In this document: positions 53,038 through 62,058 of the stretch, one piece after another | Layout: every line of letters begins with the position of its first letter | Numbering within the stretch: position 1 is the first letter of the stretch | From: Leucobacter weissii | Lineage (GTDB): Bacteria; Actinomycetota; Actinomycetes; Actinomycetales; Microbacteriaceae | Length of the DNA: 64,000 nt | Assembly: GCF_017565745.1 (NCBI RefSeq) | Contig: NZ_JAGDYM010000015.1 | Location: 100,706-164,705, forward strand | Reading direction: 5' to 3' | Notes under the pieces: model-generated | Database searches by the model: none | What the model saw: the letters and a program-made list of their open reading frames with translations, nothing else | Told to the model about the DNA's origin: nothing | Position numbers and translations under genes: made by a program

Positions 53038-53070
53038 GTCAAACCCAACATGTGGTATTGCCCGCCCCAG
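53038..53070. other. Right junction (attR) of the inner element
   Basis: The element-derived arm GTCAAACCC (53038-53046) is followed after 11 nt by TT (53058-53059), then relaxase sequence GCCCGCCCCAG (53060-53070), which codes for the Walker A glycine/alanine residues on the minus strand. Confidence 0.85.
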
Positions 53071-54736
53071 CAGGACCGACCAGCACGTCAAGCATCCGCC
53101 CCGACACCGCGATCCGGGTCAAGGCATCGGCTTGGTCGTCGCCGAGCATTCGACCATCCGCGGCGGGTCTGCGCGTGGTCTTTTCGACCGTCGCGAGCGG
53201 CACCGTCGGCCCGGCCAGGTTCGCTGCTCGTTCGAGGAGTCTGTCCTCGGCCGCGAGCTGGGACTCGGAGGTGAACACGGTCGAGCTCTTCGGTCGGAAC
53301 ACGGAACTGCCGTCGGGCCGACGGAGCACGACAGGCGAGGAGGCGAGTTCGGGGGGCGTCAGCCGAACGGAAACGAGCTCGGCAGCATCGGCAACCATCG
53401 CGACGATCGCTTCCCGATCGTGCATGGTGGCGAACCGCCAGCCCATCGTCTGCCGGGATGCCTCGGCCATGAGATTCCACCGTCGCCAGGTCGAACGCTT
53501 CTCACCGACCACCTCGATGACCGAACGCCCCAGCTCACCGATGACATCGAGCGGCACGTCGTCGGCACGCAGCAGGAGCGGCTTGTCGTTGTCGGTCACC
53601 TCGCGCGCCCATGTCGTCGCATCCCGCCCCAACGCTTTCGTGGCGCGCTCCCGCCATTCGGCGGTGAGGTCAGCCAAGGATCGGACCTGCTTCTCGGGGC
53701 GGGTCGCGAGTGTGGCTCGGGCTCGGAGTTTCATGATGGCTGCTGGTGCCGGTCGTCGTCCGTGCGCTGCGACGTACTCAGCGATGAGGCGATCGGTCTC
53801 GGCGTCGATGTGACGGGCGCGGGTCGAGAACTCTGCGATCAGTTCCTCGGGCACTCCCGTGATCGCCCATGCCGGGTTGTGGTCGCGGCCCATCTCTCGG
53901 GCCTCCCACGAGACGCCGAAGGTGCGCGTCATATGGTCGGCGAACACGGCTTCATGTAGCTCGGAGAGCGCCACCACGGCGGCGTGCATCGGCCTGCCGT
54001 CGAGCGAACGCCACTTCCCATCGAAGTCGGTCTTGACCTTGTTGCTGATGACCACGTGCGTGTGGAGGTGGGGGTCGCCGGCGCGGGAGTCGAAGTGATC
54101 GAACGCGGTCGCGATCAGCCCCGTGACCTCGACCTGTGCAACCGCGCCATCTCCGGCGGTTGCGCCCGTGCGGGTGGCTGCAACCTCGCGCTCCATGAAC
54201 GCAACCACCTCCGCAACCGCTCGATGATGCGCCTCCCCGATGAGCGCTTGGACCCCGGCGTCCGCGACTGCCCACAGCACGCTCGTGGACTTCGGGATGG
54301 AGAAGGTGAAGTCGAAGCCCGCCACAGCACGCCGTGTGCTGCGGGCAGTCTCCTCGGCAACGATCTGCGCGACAGCCTCGCCCTTGGCCCCAGGCGTCAG
54401 CGTCTGGCCAAGAGCGGCGATCCGCGCCTCGATCCGCTCGTCCTGGCTCTTGTACGCCGGGAAGCCCAGGCCGAGCTTGTCACCTGTGATCGGATCACAT
54501 CCCGTGCCCATCAGGAGCTGGAGCTGGTCTTCTGACACTCGGTCGCCCACCTGAATCTCGCCCTTGCCCAGGGCCGCTACGCCAGCGCCGAGCCAGCGAC
54601 CAGGCGGGGTGCCTTCCTCCATGTAGTAGCGGGTCAGCGGCGTTGAAAGCGGCCGGTTGCCGTCGGCCGCCGCGACGGTCCTGAGCAGGTACTTGTAGCC
54701 GTCACCTGCCGACATCACGCGCATCGAAACCGTCAT
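53039..54736 (-). pseudogene. Outer MobF/TraA relaxase-helicase, N-terminal half (split by the inner element)
   Basis: It keeps 559 native residues: the TrwC relaxase domain ('MRVMSAGDGYKYLLRTVAAA', 'GFDFTFSIPKSTSVLWAVAD', 'DSRAGDPHLHTHVVISNKV' with HxHxH) and the start of the helicase up to 'LDVLVGPAGAG'. The reading then enters the inner element and ends after six foreign residues (NTTCWV). The nicking domain may still fold, but the helicase is lost unless the element excises. ATG 54736 has GGAG 6 nt upstream. An 8-bp hairpin lies 21 nt before the start. Confidence 0.9.
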
Positions 54737-54757
54737 CTCGTCTCCGTTCCTGTCGGG

Positions 54758-54777
54758 CAGGTGAGCACCCTCACCTG
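54758..54777 (-). promoter_or_regulatory. Hairpin upstream of the outer relaxase
   Basis: CAGGTGAG and CTCACCTG form a perfect 8-bp stem with a 4-nt loop, 21 nt before the relaxase ATG. MobF relaxases recognise an inverted repeat beside their nic site, so this is a candidate oriT stem or autoregulatory site. Confidence 0.45.
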
Positions 54778-54901
54778 GCGACTTCTGCTGCGGTGACGCC
54801 TGGCTCTACCTCGACCTGCAAGAGGCGTGTGACCTCCGAGGGCGGATGGAACGAAGGCCGGAGGTGGAGGAGTCGGGCGGTAGGCGCGTGTGGGTGTCGT
54901 G

Positions 54902-54914
54902 CACCTGACAGGTG
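54902..54914. promoter_or_regulatory. CACCTGACAGGTG palindrome
   Basis: A 13-bp perfect palindrome lies in the non-coding 54737-54980 region between the relaxase and the methyltransferase remnant. Twelve of its bases recur at 42863-42874 in the inner element. Confidence 0.4.
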
Positions 54915-54980
54915 GCCAGCTCGGCATCAGTTCTCGGTGAGGCACGGATGCCGGGGGCGACCGTTACCGGAGCAGACTTC

Positions 54981-55677
54981 ATGCGCGACCTCACCGTCAG
55001 CGGCGAATCGCGACTCAGGATCGGGTCGCTGTTCAGCGGCCACGGCGGCCTCGACCTCGCCGTCGAGCACGTCTTCACCGCCAACACCGTGTGGTTCTCC
55101 GGACTCAACGCGCCCATCGCCCGCGTCTTCTCCCACCACTAGCCAGATGCACCGAACCTCGGCGACATCTCGACCATCGACTGGAGTCAAGTCGAGCCCG
55201 TGGATATCCTCATCGGCGGGTTCCCGTGCCAAGACGTTTCGACGGTAGGCAAGCGCGCCGGCCTCGCTCCGGGTACCCGCTCGGGGCTCTTGGCGCACGT
55301 GGCCGCAGCCATCGACGCGCTCCAGCCCGAGTGGTGACGGCGCTCACTGAAACTCCCCACTTCAACTCTGAGGAACTTCGCTGAGCGCCGTCAACGCTGT
55401 GGTCCCTGATCGACGGACTGTTCAGCGCTGGGGACGCTACGCCGACGCCATCACCCGCTGGGAACACATCACCGGGCGACCCGCGCCCGCACCAGCCCTC
55501 CTGAACGTCGCCGACGGCCCCCGCCCAGCACCCGAGTTCGTGGAGTGGCTCATGGGCCTACCGACCGGATGGGTCACCGATACCGACCAGCTGACGCAGA
55601 ATCAACAGATCACCGCGCTCGGCAACGGAGTGCTACCTCTCCATGCCGTGTCCGCACTGTCGCTGCTCGACGCGTGA
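54981..55677 (+). pseudogene. C5 DNA (cytosine) methyltransferase, degraded
   Basis: Three pieces of one gene are visible. From ATG 54981: 'LRIGSLFSGHGGLDLAVEHV' (SAM motif I) up to 'IARVFSHH', where TGG has become TAG at 55139-55141. The same frame then resumes 'DISTIDWSQVEPVDILIGG' and 'FPCQDVSTVGKRAGLAPGTR' (catalytic PCQ motif IV) and stops at 55335. After a 57-bp palindromic scar the C-terminal end follows: 'VPDRRTVQRWGRYADAITRW' and 'ITALGNGVLPLHAVSALSLL' (motif X). The middle part is deleted. The protein is certainly inactive. Confidence 0.85.
55336..55392. repeat. 57-bp palindrome-ended scar inside the methyltransferase remnant
   Basis: Perfect 11-bp inverted ends (GACGGCGCTCA at 55336-55346, complement at 55382-55392) bound 35 bp with TGAAACTCCCCAC, at the exact place where the methyltransferase core is missing. 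The shape suggests joined IS ends or a MITE-like leftover. Confidence 0.6.
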
Positions 55678-55684
55678 ACGTGGA

Positions 55685-57463
55685 CTATGAGAGAGGCACG
55701 TCCTCCGGCGCTCCCGGTGTGGTTCCCAGAGCGGCGAGCAGGCGGGTCCGGATTCGCTGCTTGCGCTGCTCGAAGAACGACGTGAAGTCGGCCAGGTCGA
55801 GAGGGAGGCCGTCGAGGTCGTTCTCGGCGAGGTAGGTGGCTCGCTTGTCCTCGCCCGGGAAGGCGGTGTCGATCCACTCCGCAGGCAGGCTGTCCTGCTT
55901 CTCGATGTTGGCGGTCCCGGCGAGCAGCTGGAGGTTCGGCAGGAGGTTCACGGCCGCCAGGTAGTTGTCAATCTTGTCGAGCGGAATCCCGGCGTCGAGG
56001 AGCTTCTTCCTGGTGAACCGGGACTTGGGGAAGATGTGGTCTTCGTGGAACTTCTTGCTCAGGTCCAGCCCCGGGTACAGCACGGACAGCACTGAGAACG
56101 TCCGCTGACCGGCGTACTTGAGGTTGAGCAACTCGTCGATCTCGGCGTTGTCGAACGCGAGGCTCTTGCCGACGGCCGCCATCGCCTCCTCGACCGCAGC
56201 GACCGGGAAGCCATTGGTCGAGTTGGTGCGGAGGACATCGCGGATGCGGGTGAGGAGCGTGTCGAGCCCCGACCCCCAGATGCCACGCTTGACCAGCGAG
56301 CGCGTCACCCACCGTTGCAGGGCGAGCCTGTCGGCCGCGTCCGCAGTGGAGTCGAGGTAGGAGTCGCCTGCACCTCGGAGGTGCAGGTAGTGCGCGACCG
56401 GGACGATCACGCTGTTCGCGGTGAGGTTGCGCTCGTTGTACCCGAACTGCTGAAGCAACGTAGCGGCACGGAGCAAGGCTCCCTTGATCTGCGGCCACGC
56501 GGCCTCCACCCTGGCCATGTTCCCCTGGGTGAAGTTGGTGACCTTGAACCGCACATCCACGTCCGCGATCGTCAGCGCGGTCTTCAGCACCACATCCTTG
56601 GAGAACGAGAACTGGCGGCCGGCGTTGCTGTTGATCTCGGAGACCAGCGAGCGGACCTCCTCACGAGCGTCCAGCTCCTGCCACTGGTTCGTTGCCATCG
56701 ACAGCAGAAGGTCGGAATAGGAGAGCGTGGTGCCGCCGCTGTTGACGCGGACGAAGATTTCGAGCACCTTATCGGCATCCTGATCGGTGACCAGGAAGTA
56801 GTTCATCGGCTTGAGAACCCGCACCGCCTCGTACAGGTCGTAGAGCCGCTGGAATGCGTCAGCCGATCCGGCGATGCCCCGTTGCTCCAGCTCCCGCATG
56901 ATCGCAGGGCCGGCGTTGGCAAGATCGAGGACCGCGCCGACCCGGAACCACTTGTCGGCCTCGCCGTCCGCCGGGGCCGCCTCCCGGTCGGTGAGGAACC
57001 GCAGGTCATACTTGGTGCCGAGTTCCTCGTCGTCGGGCTCGTCGACGAGGTTGAGATAGAGGCGCTTGACGGGGAACGCATCCGCGCTGTTCCACCACGC
57101 GTACTTCTTCTTCTCCGCGAAGCTGCCGTACAGCGCGATGTTCAGCGAGGTGAGCCGCTGCTGCCCATCGAGCACCGCCGTCGTGCCGCTCCCCGAGGGA
57201 ACAGTCGCCTTGTCCGCGTAGGGGTTATCGCGCTCGTGGTAGTTCGTCAGAAACTCATAGAACGTGTACGACTGCGCCGTCTCGGGCTTGACGTCCCAGA
57301 GCAGGAAGGACCCGACGGGGTACCCACGCATGAGGCTGTCGACGAGCTTGGTGATCTGGTCGGCGCCCCAGACGAACTCGCGCTGGATCGCCGGCATCAG
57401 GTACTCGCGCTTGTGGATCGCGGTCAGCATCTCCTCGATGCTGCGCGGGGTCTGGAACGACAT
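55685..57463 (-). CDS. DUF262/HNH protein (GmrSD / BrxU-like)
   Basis: The 592-residue protein begins with a DUF262 (GmrS) domain: 'IHKREYLMPAIQREFVWGAD', 'GYPVGSFLLWDV', and 'AVLDGQQRLTSLNIALYGS' (the DGQQRxT nucleotide-binding motif). The C-terminal part has an HNH-like segment, 'FHEDHIFPKSRFTRKKLLDA'. GmrSD enzymes are type IV, modification-dependent restriction nucleases; BrxU, a GmrSD homologue, accompanies some BREX loci. Here it lies 207 bp downstream of brxL on the same strand, suggesting an accessory role in the same island. ATG 57463 with GAGAAGTCACACCGT upstream; no strong RBS. Confidence 0.88.
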   Translation of the reverse strand: MSFQTPRSIEEMLTAIHKREYLMPAIQREFVWGADQITKLVDSLMRGYPVGSFLLWDVKPETAQSYTFYEFLTNYHERDNPYADKATVPSGSGTTAVLDGQQRLTSLNIALYGSFAEKKKYAWWNSADAFPVKRLYLNLVDEPDDEELGTKYDLRFLTDREAAPADGEADKWFRVGAVLDLANAGPAIMRELEQRGIAGSADAFQRLYDLYEAVRVLKPMNYFLVTDQDADKVLEIFVRVNSGGTTLSYSDLLLSMATNQWQELDAREEVRSLVSEINSNAGRQFSFSKDVVLKTALTIADVDVRFKVTNFTQGNMARVEAAWPQIKGALLRAATLLQQFGYNERNLTANSVIVPVAHYLHLRGAGDSYLDSTADAADRLALQRWVTRSLVKRGIWGSGLDTLLTRIRDVLRTNSTNGFPVAAVEEAMAAVGKSLAFDNAEIDELLNLKYAGQRTFSVLSVLYPGLDLSKKFHEDHIFPKSRFTRKKLLDAGIPLDKIDNYLAAVNLLPNLQLLAGTANIEKQDSLPAEWIDTAFPGEDKRATYLAENDLDGLPLDLADFTSFFEQRKQRIRTRLLAALGTTPGAPEDVPLS

Positions 57464-57670
57464 ACGGTGTGACTTCTCTCAATCAGACTGGCGGATGGTC
57501 AGGCTATGGTCTTATCCCCATGGCGACGACAGTGTCGCAAGGGGTCATAGCGACAAAGCTCGTTGCGGGATTCGATGCAGGTCCAGGGCAGAGCGGCGCG
57601 AACCCAATGAGCACCGGCCATCAGATCACCCGCTCGTTCGGCCGCATGGAAACTCTGACCGTCTGCTTGT

Positions 57671-59728
57671 TCATTCGTCGAGCGCTTTCACGAGGGCGTC
57701 CTGCGCGTCACTGTAGAAAACGAACGAGACCTTCGTAGCAACCTCGTCGCTGACGTCGAGGAGTTGGCGGCGGGCTGATACCGGGAGCAAGAGGGCCGTC
57801 GCTCCCTTCTCCATCGCGTGCTCGGCAAGCTGCGCTGCGTTGAGGATCGTCTCGACGCCACCGCCGAGCGACAGGTTGCCGACGGCGATCAGGCCACCAC
57901 GGATAGACCGCTGGAGCATCGCCGAGGCCAGGGCGAGGAGGATGGGCAGGCCGAGGCCGGCGCCGGTCTTGGCCGCGTCGAGCGCGCGTATCTGAGCGGT
58001 GAGGTTGTGCTCGCGCGGGTCGCGGTCGCCCACGAGTTGTCTCGCCTGGGCAATGAGGTTCTGCTCTGCGACCTTGAAGCTTTCCCGGAGCGCGGCGGGT
58101 GCGGCCTGGTTGAGTAGACCGCGTGCGCCAGAGCCGGGCGTGTCCGCCGCCTCGATTCGGTAGAGTCCCGGGCCGACGTCGCCGCCGCCCTCGGAGATCG
58201 CCCACACCTGGCCTGGGGGCAGCGGATCGAGCCCGATCGAGTCGGGGCTCGCGAGCTCGGGGGTCGAGACGAACTGCTCGACTCGCTCGCCGAGGCGGTA
58301 GCCGAACTGGGTGTTACGGAACTCTGCTGCGCCAATGCGGCGCTGCTGTTCCTTGACGCGGCGCCGGCACTCCAGTGCGATGCGCACCGCCCATTCGAGG
58401 TCCTCGTCGGAGATCGCGGCTTCGGCGTCGGGATACAAGAGCTTGAGCAGGCCATCGACCGTCTTGTTGACGGCCGACAGGTCCCGGCCCGACAGTGCAT
58501 CGGAGTAGTTGACCCGCCCCTGGATCGAGGTGAGGCGAGACTGGTCGCGAAGGCGCGACCAGCACTCGGACAGGAAATCACTCACGAGTCCGAAGTGGTG
58601 AGTGAAGTAGGTCGGGTTGAGCTTCGGAACATCCCAGCCGGGCAGGTAGGCGTGGATGCGGTCCATGAACGCCGTGTCGTCACGCATCTCCGGGGGCAGC
58701 GGCGAGAGCAGGTGGCCGATCCGCTGCTGGTGGGCGACATCCACGTCGAAGTTCCCGACCAACATGATCGAACCGTCAGCACGGATGGACTCACGGCCCC
58801 GGGAGAACTCACCCGACTCCATGTAGCCCTTCATGATATTGACGCCGTCCTTTTGGTCGAAGGAGACGCCGGAGACTTCATCGAAGCAGACGACGTCGTA
58901 CTGCGCGACGAGGCCGCGTTGCCCAGTGGCGTTGTTGACGAACATCCGGGCAACGGTGGCCTTGCCGCCGGAAATCAGGTGCGCGTAGGGCGACACCTGC
59001 TGGAACAGGTGGGACTTGCCGGTGCCACGAGGCCCTAGTTCGACCATGTTGAAGTTCCGCTGGACGAACGGGACCATGCGCAGCAGGAGCACGTCTTGCT
59101 CGCGCTCGGTGAGTTGCGCAGGTTCGAAGCCCACTGACCGAAGCAGGAGGTGCTTCCACTGCTCTGTGGTGAACCGTGAGCGGCCTTCGGCCAGACGCGA
59201 GAGCGAATCGCGGGTTGAGAGCTGGATGGGGCGGAGCGACCCGATAGCGAAGGGCTTGCCGTTGTTCTCATCAGCGATCGCGGCGTCGTAGAACAGATCA
59301 ACCTCGGCATAAAAGCCACCGGTCAGCATGCGCTCGTTGTCACGGACAACGTCATCGTCGATGCGCACGTCTCGGAGCCCAAGGCTCGGCAGCTCGGCAA
59401 CGTAGGCGTTCGACTTCGCATCGAGTCGGGCCTTCACGAGATCAATGAGCTTGACAGTCATGCGCTCACGCGCGCGTGACTTGAAGAGCTCTTCTTCGCC
59501 TGCCCGTACAGTGCGGTCAGCGAGCAGTCGTCGTACGACCTGGAGCCCTTCTTCGATCTCCTCCGGGTCGGTTGTGGCGCAGTAGCGTCCGATGAGGAAC
59601 TCTCCGACATAGGTCGGGACGGGATACGCGCCCTTGAACTGCTGGGCGAGGTCCTTGCGAACGACGTACCCCTCGAAGGCGGATGCTGCGATCGTGTCGA
59701 TCTCGTCGAGCGTGATTGCCTCGGTCAT
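57671..59728 (-). CDS. brxL: BREX protein BrxL (Lon-like AAA+ protein)
   Basis: The 685-residue protein has the BrxL N-terminus, the AAA+ core ('VELGPRGTGKSHLFQQVSPY', Walker A; 'YDVVCFDEVSGVSFDQKDG', Walker B; 'MLVGNFDVDVAHQQRIGHLL') and a C-terminal Lon-like domain ('GGLIAVGNLSLGGGVETILN' with the Ser region and 'KGATALLLPVSARRQL' with the Lys). BrxL is a core component of type I BREX phage defence and forms DNA-binding ring assemblies. ATG 59728 overlaps the pglZ stop as ATGA. Confidence 0.95.
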   Translation of the reverse strand: MTEAITLDEIDTIAASAFEGYVVRKDLAQQFKGAYPVPTYVGEFLIGRYCATTDPEEIEEGLQVVRRLLADRTVRAGEEELFKSRARERMTVKLIDLVKARLDAKSNAYVAELPSLGLRDVRIDDDVVRDNERMLTGGFYAEVDLFYDAAIADENNGKPFAIGSLRPIQLSTRDSLSRLAEGRSRFTTEQWKHLLLRSVGFEPAQLTEREQDVLLLRMVPFVQRNFNMVELGPRGTGKSHLFQQVSPYAHLISGGKATVARMFVNNATGQRGLVAQYDVVCFDEVSGVSFDQKDGVNIMKGYMESGEFSRGRESIRADGSIMLVGNFDVDVAHQQRIGHLLSPLPPEMRDDTAFMDRIHAYLPGWDVPKLNPTYFTHHFGLVSDFLSECWSRLRDQSRLTSIQGRVNYSDALSGRDLSAVNKTVDGLLKLLYPDAEAAISDEDLEWAVRIALECRRRVKEQQRRIGAAEFRNTQFGYRLGERVEQFVSTPELASPDSIGLDPLPPGQVWAISEGGGDVGPGLYRIEAADTPGSGARGLLNQAAPAALRESFKVAEQNLIAQARQLVGDRDPREHNLTAQIRALDAAKTGAGLGLPILLALASAMLQRSIRGGLIAVGNLSLGGGVETILNAAQLAEHAMEKGATALLLPVSARRQLLDVSDEVATKVSFVFYSDAQDALVKALDE

Positions 59729-62058
59729 TCGACGCCTCCTACCGTGGTTTGTGCTTGCGCTAGAACTCCACCGCTCGGGTCGAGTAGTACAACCCAGGCG
59801 CTCGCCCCAGCAGGAGCCTGTTCCTCATCGACGAGCACCTTGACCTCGCCCGGCTCGGCGGGCGCCTTCGGGCCGCCGACGGCGCTCGATGCGTCGGCGG
59901 GGTGAAGCCGAACTTCGGCGGCCACTTCGGCTTCGGCAGGGCCGTAGTCGATGCGGCAGCGCTGTCCTGTCCATCGAACAGCTTCAATCTGGACGGGCGC
60001 AGCGGCCGAGTCGCCGCGGGTCACGGTGACGAAGGGAATCACGCATTCCTGGAGACTCAATCCGCCGTGCTCGTACAGGCAGCCCGCTTCAAATGCGGCA
60101 GCTCCGGGTGCGCTGACCATGTCGACAGATGAGTCCCAAGTCCAGGGCAGGATCGGGAAATCCGGGCGCGCCGCGGCGGCTTTCAACCGCGCCACACGCG
60201 GTTTGCGGGCAGCATCACCTTCCGTCACCTGTATCGGGAGGGTGACCTTCTGCGCTGCCTGGCCGGGCAAGAGGAACCCGTGATCGGTGACCACGACGAC
60301 CTTCCGCCACCCTGCGTCAAGCAGCGTACGAACGCGCTCGGCGATGAGGTCGAGGTGGTGGTCGATGAGGTCCGCCATCTGATGCCCGTGCGAGTGGCCC
60401 AGCGAGTCGATCATGTTCGTCTGCGTCCACGCTGTTCCGGCCGGGTCGCCGACCTGAGCGGTGTCCCAGTCGAGGAACTGCACCTCCGCCCCAGCGAGGG
60501 CCGATCGCAGCACTGCACCCTTCACAGATCGCCCCTGATCGTCGGCCGCGTCGAAGGCCGCGCCGCCAGCCATGCTGACCCTGATCGGCGCCACCGCCGG
60601 CTGGCCGGTTGGCGTGACGCTGGGGAAAGCCGCCTGGCGCGGCTCCACAACTACCGCGAGACCCGACAGTCGGCGAGCAACACGGGTGGCCAGGTCGTAG
60701 CGCAGTGCATCGACGTAGACCACGCATGTTCCGGCGGCTACGTCGAGGCCCGTCTGGCCGAGGTAGGTGCCAACTGCGGCCTTCTGGAATGCTCGTGCCG
60801 ACTGATCGACCCACGGGTCGTAGATCGCGCCGAGAGCGTGGGTGACAGCGGCCCTGTCTTGTGCGGTCTTGGCCGTCGCGATCGTCCGCAGTGCGAGGTT
60901 GTCAATCACGTGGCCCTCGTGGCTGTACCAGGCAACTTGACTCTGGAGATCTGTTGCTGTCGAAGCGGTCGCTACACGGTTTGCCAGTTCCGCGAGGTGA
61001 CCGGCGGCCCTCGCAAGGGGCGCCTGACCGAGAGCAGCCCATACGTTGTCTTCGCGCGGCGTGTGCGCGGCAGCGAGCTCTTCAACGCGACCACGCGGGT
61101 CGGGATGAGTGCCCAATGCATTGAGTGCCGACCTGAGCGCGTCCTCCTGGTCGCGGTTCCACGAAGGCCACGAGTCAGGGTGTGGGTCGGTGTCTCCAAA
61201 GAGCGGCACCACAGAGGGCCGCGCCTGGTCGAGCAAGGCAGGAAGGTTCGGATAACGGCTCGGGTTCTCCGCAAACCGTTGCCAGACAGCTCCCCACTCA
61301 CCCGTTCGGCCGCCGAGCTTACTGGCTGCAGTGAGAGCGCCGTCCTTGTCGGGGCTGATGCCGTAGACGGACTTGCAGGAGGCGACAAGGGCCTGCCACT
61401 GCGCACCTTCGAGCGAAGCCCTCACCTCGTCCGGCGCGTTCATCCATTCGAGGAGGGTGCGAACCGTGTCATCGAGCACGAGGTGGTGCAGGCGAGACGA
61501 ATCGAGGCGCCCCATACGTTTGAGATCGTCGATGTCCTCGAAGAGGAACTTGTCCAGCACCTGAGCGAGGGCCGCCTTCGTCGCACTGTCACTCGCGATG
61601 TCGAGCCCCGCACCCTGCTTCGACGCAAGGAAAGAGTGCGGCGTCCATGGCGTCTGACCGTGGGCGGAAGGCCACCAGTTCGAGCGGATCGCCACCTCGG
61701 CCAACGGCGCGAGAGAGTCATCGAGAGCGGCTGCCTCAGCCACGGAACCTCGACTGACACCAGGCAGGTAGATCACCCACGGATTGCGCTCGTCTCGTTC
61801 GGCAAGATGAGCTGGGAGTTCCGCGGCCTCGGGCGAGGCAAGAACGGCTCGAAGCCAAAGCGCTGGACCTCGTGCAGCCGCGGGGTCGTACTCTCCGAGC
61901 ACCAGGATGGGTACTGCCTCTTGGAGGATGCGAATCACCGGCTCCCAGGTGCGCTCAGGATCGGCCCACAGAACAGCTGCTGGGGCAGAGTTCACCCCCG
62001 CATTGAAGGCAGCAGCGTCACGGAGGGCTTTCGCGACGATGGCATGGACAAGCGTCAT
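59725..62058 (-). CDS. pglZ: BREX protein PglZ
   Basis: The 777-residue protein contains an alkaline-phosphatase-superfamily domain: 'GTCVVYVDALRYDLATRVAR' (metal-site Asp) and 'KVVVVTDHGFLLPGQ' (Asp-His), and a long helical N-terminal half. PglZ is the defining protein of BREX and is required for defence and methylation. ATG 62058 overlaps the pglX stop (ATGA) and its own stop overlaps brxL, so pglX-pglZ-brxL is one coupled operon, the type I order. Confidence 0.95.
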   Translation of the reverse strand: MTLVHAIVAKALRDAAAFNAGVNSAPAAVLWADPERTWEPVIRILQEAVPILVLGEYDPAAARGPALWLRAVLASPEAAELPAHLAERDERNPWVIYLPGVSRGSVAEAAALDDSLAPLAEVAIRSNWWPSAHGQTPWTPHSFLASKQGAGLDIASDSATKAALAQVLDKFLFEDIDDLKRMGRLDSSRLHHLVLDDTVRTLLEWMNAPDEVRASLEGAQWQALVASCKSVYGISPDKDGALTAASKLGGRTGEWGAVWQRFAENPSRYPNLPALLDQARPSVVPLFGDTDPHPDSWPSWNRDQEDALRSALNALGTHPDPRGRVEELAAAHTPREDNVWAALGQAPLARAAGHLAELANRVATASTATDLQSQVAWYSHEGHVIDNLALRTIATAKTAQDRAAVTHALGAIYDPWVDQSARAFQKAAVGTYLGQTGLDVAAGTCVVYVDALRYDLATRVARRLSGLAVVVEPRQAAFPSVTPTGQPAVAPIRVSMAGGAAFDAADDQGRSVKGAVLRSALAGAEVQFLDWDTAQVGDPAGTAWTQTNMIDSLGHSHGHQMADLIDHHLDLIAERVRTLLDAGWRKVVVVTDHGFLLPGQAAQKVTLPIQVTEGDAARKPRVARLKAAAARPDFPILPWTWDSSVDMVSAPGAAAFEAGCLYEHGGLSLQECVIPFVTVTRGDSAAAPVQIEAVRWTGQRCRIDYGPAEAEVAAEVRLHPADASSAVGGPKAPAEPGEVKVLVDEEQAPAGASAWVVLLDPSGGVLAQAQTTVGGVE

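Larger units (their letters stand above)
41046..53057. mobile_element. 12.0-kb integrative mobilizable element (serine integrase, MobF relaxase)
   Basis: The element interrupts the outer relaxase gene at its Walker A lysine codon. It encodes a large serine integrase at the left end, two small conserved proteins, an MFS/FMN-reductase/TetR cassette, a complete MobF relaxase-helicase, a quinone oxidoreductase/MarR pair and an M23-like protein at the right end. Removing 41046-53057 restores an uninterrupted 1207-codon relaxase frame. The two ends joined give a dyad attP with 9-bp arms around TT. No type IV secretion genes are present, so it would be mobilizable with outside help. Confidence 0.88.

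Noticed and set aside
57469..57738. Plus-strand frame between the DUF262 and brxL genes
   Set aside because: It runs antisense into brxL, shows no domain and lacks an RBS; the 207-bp gap appears non-coding.
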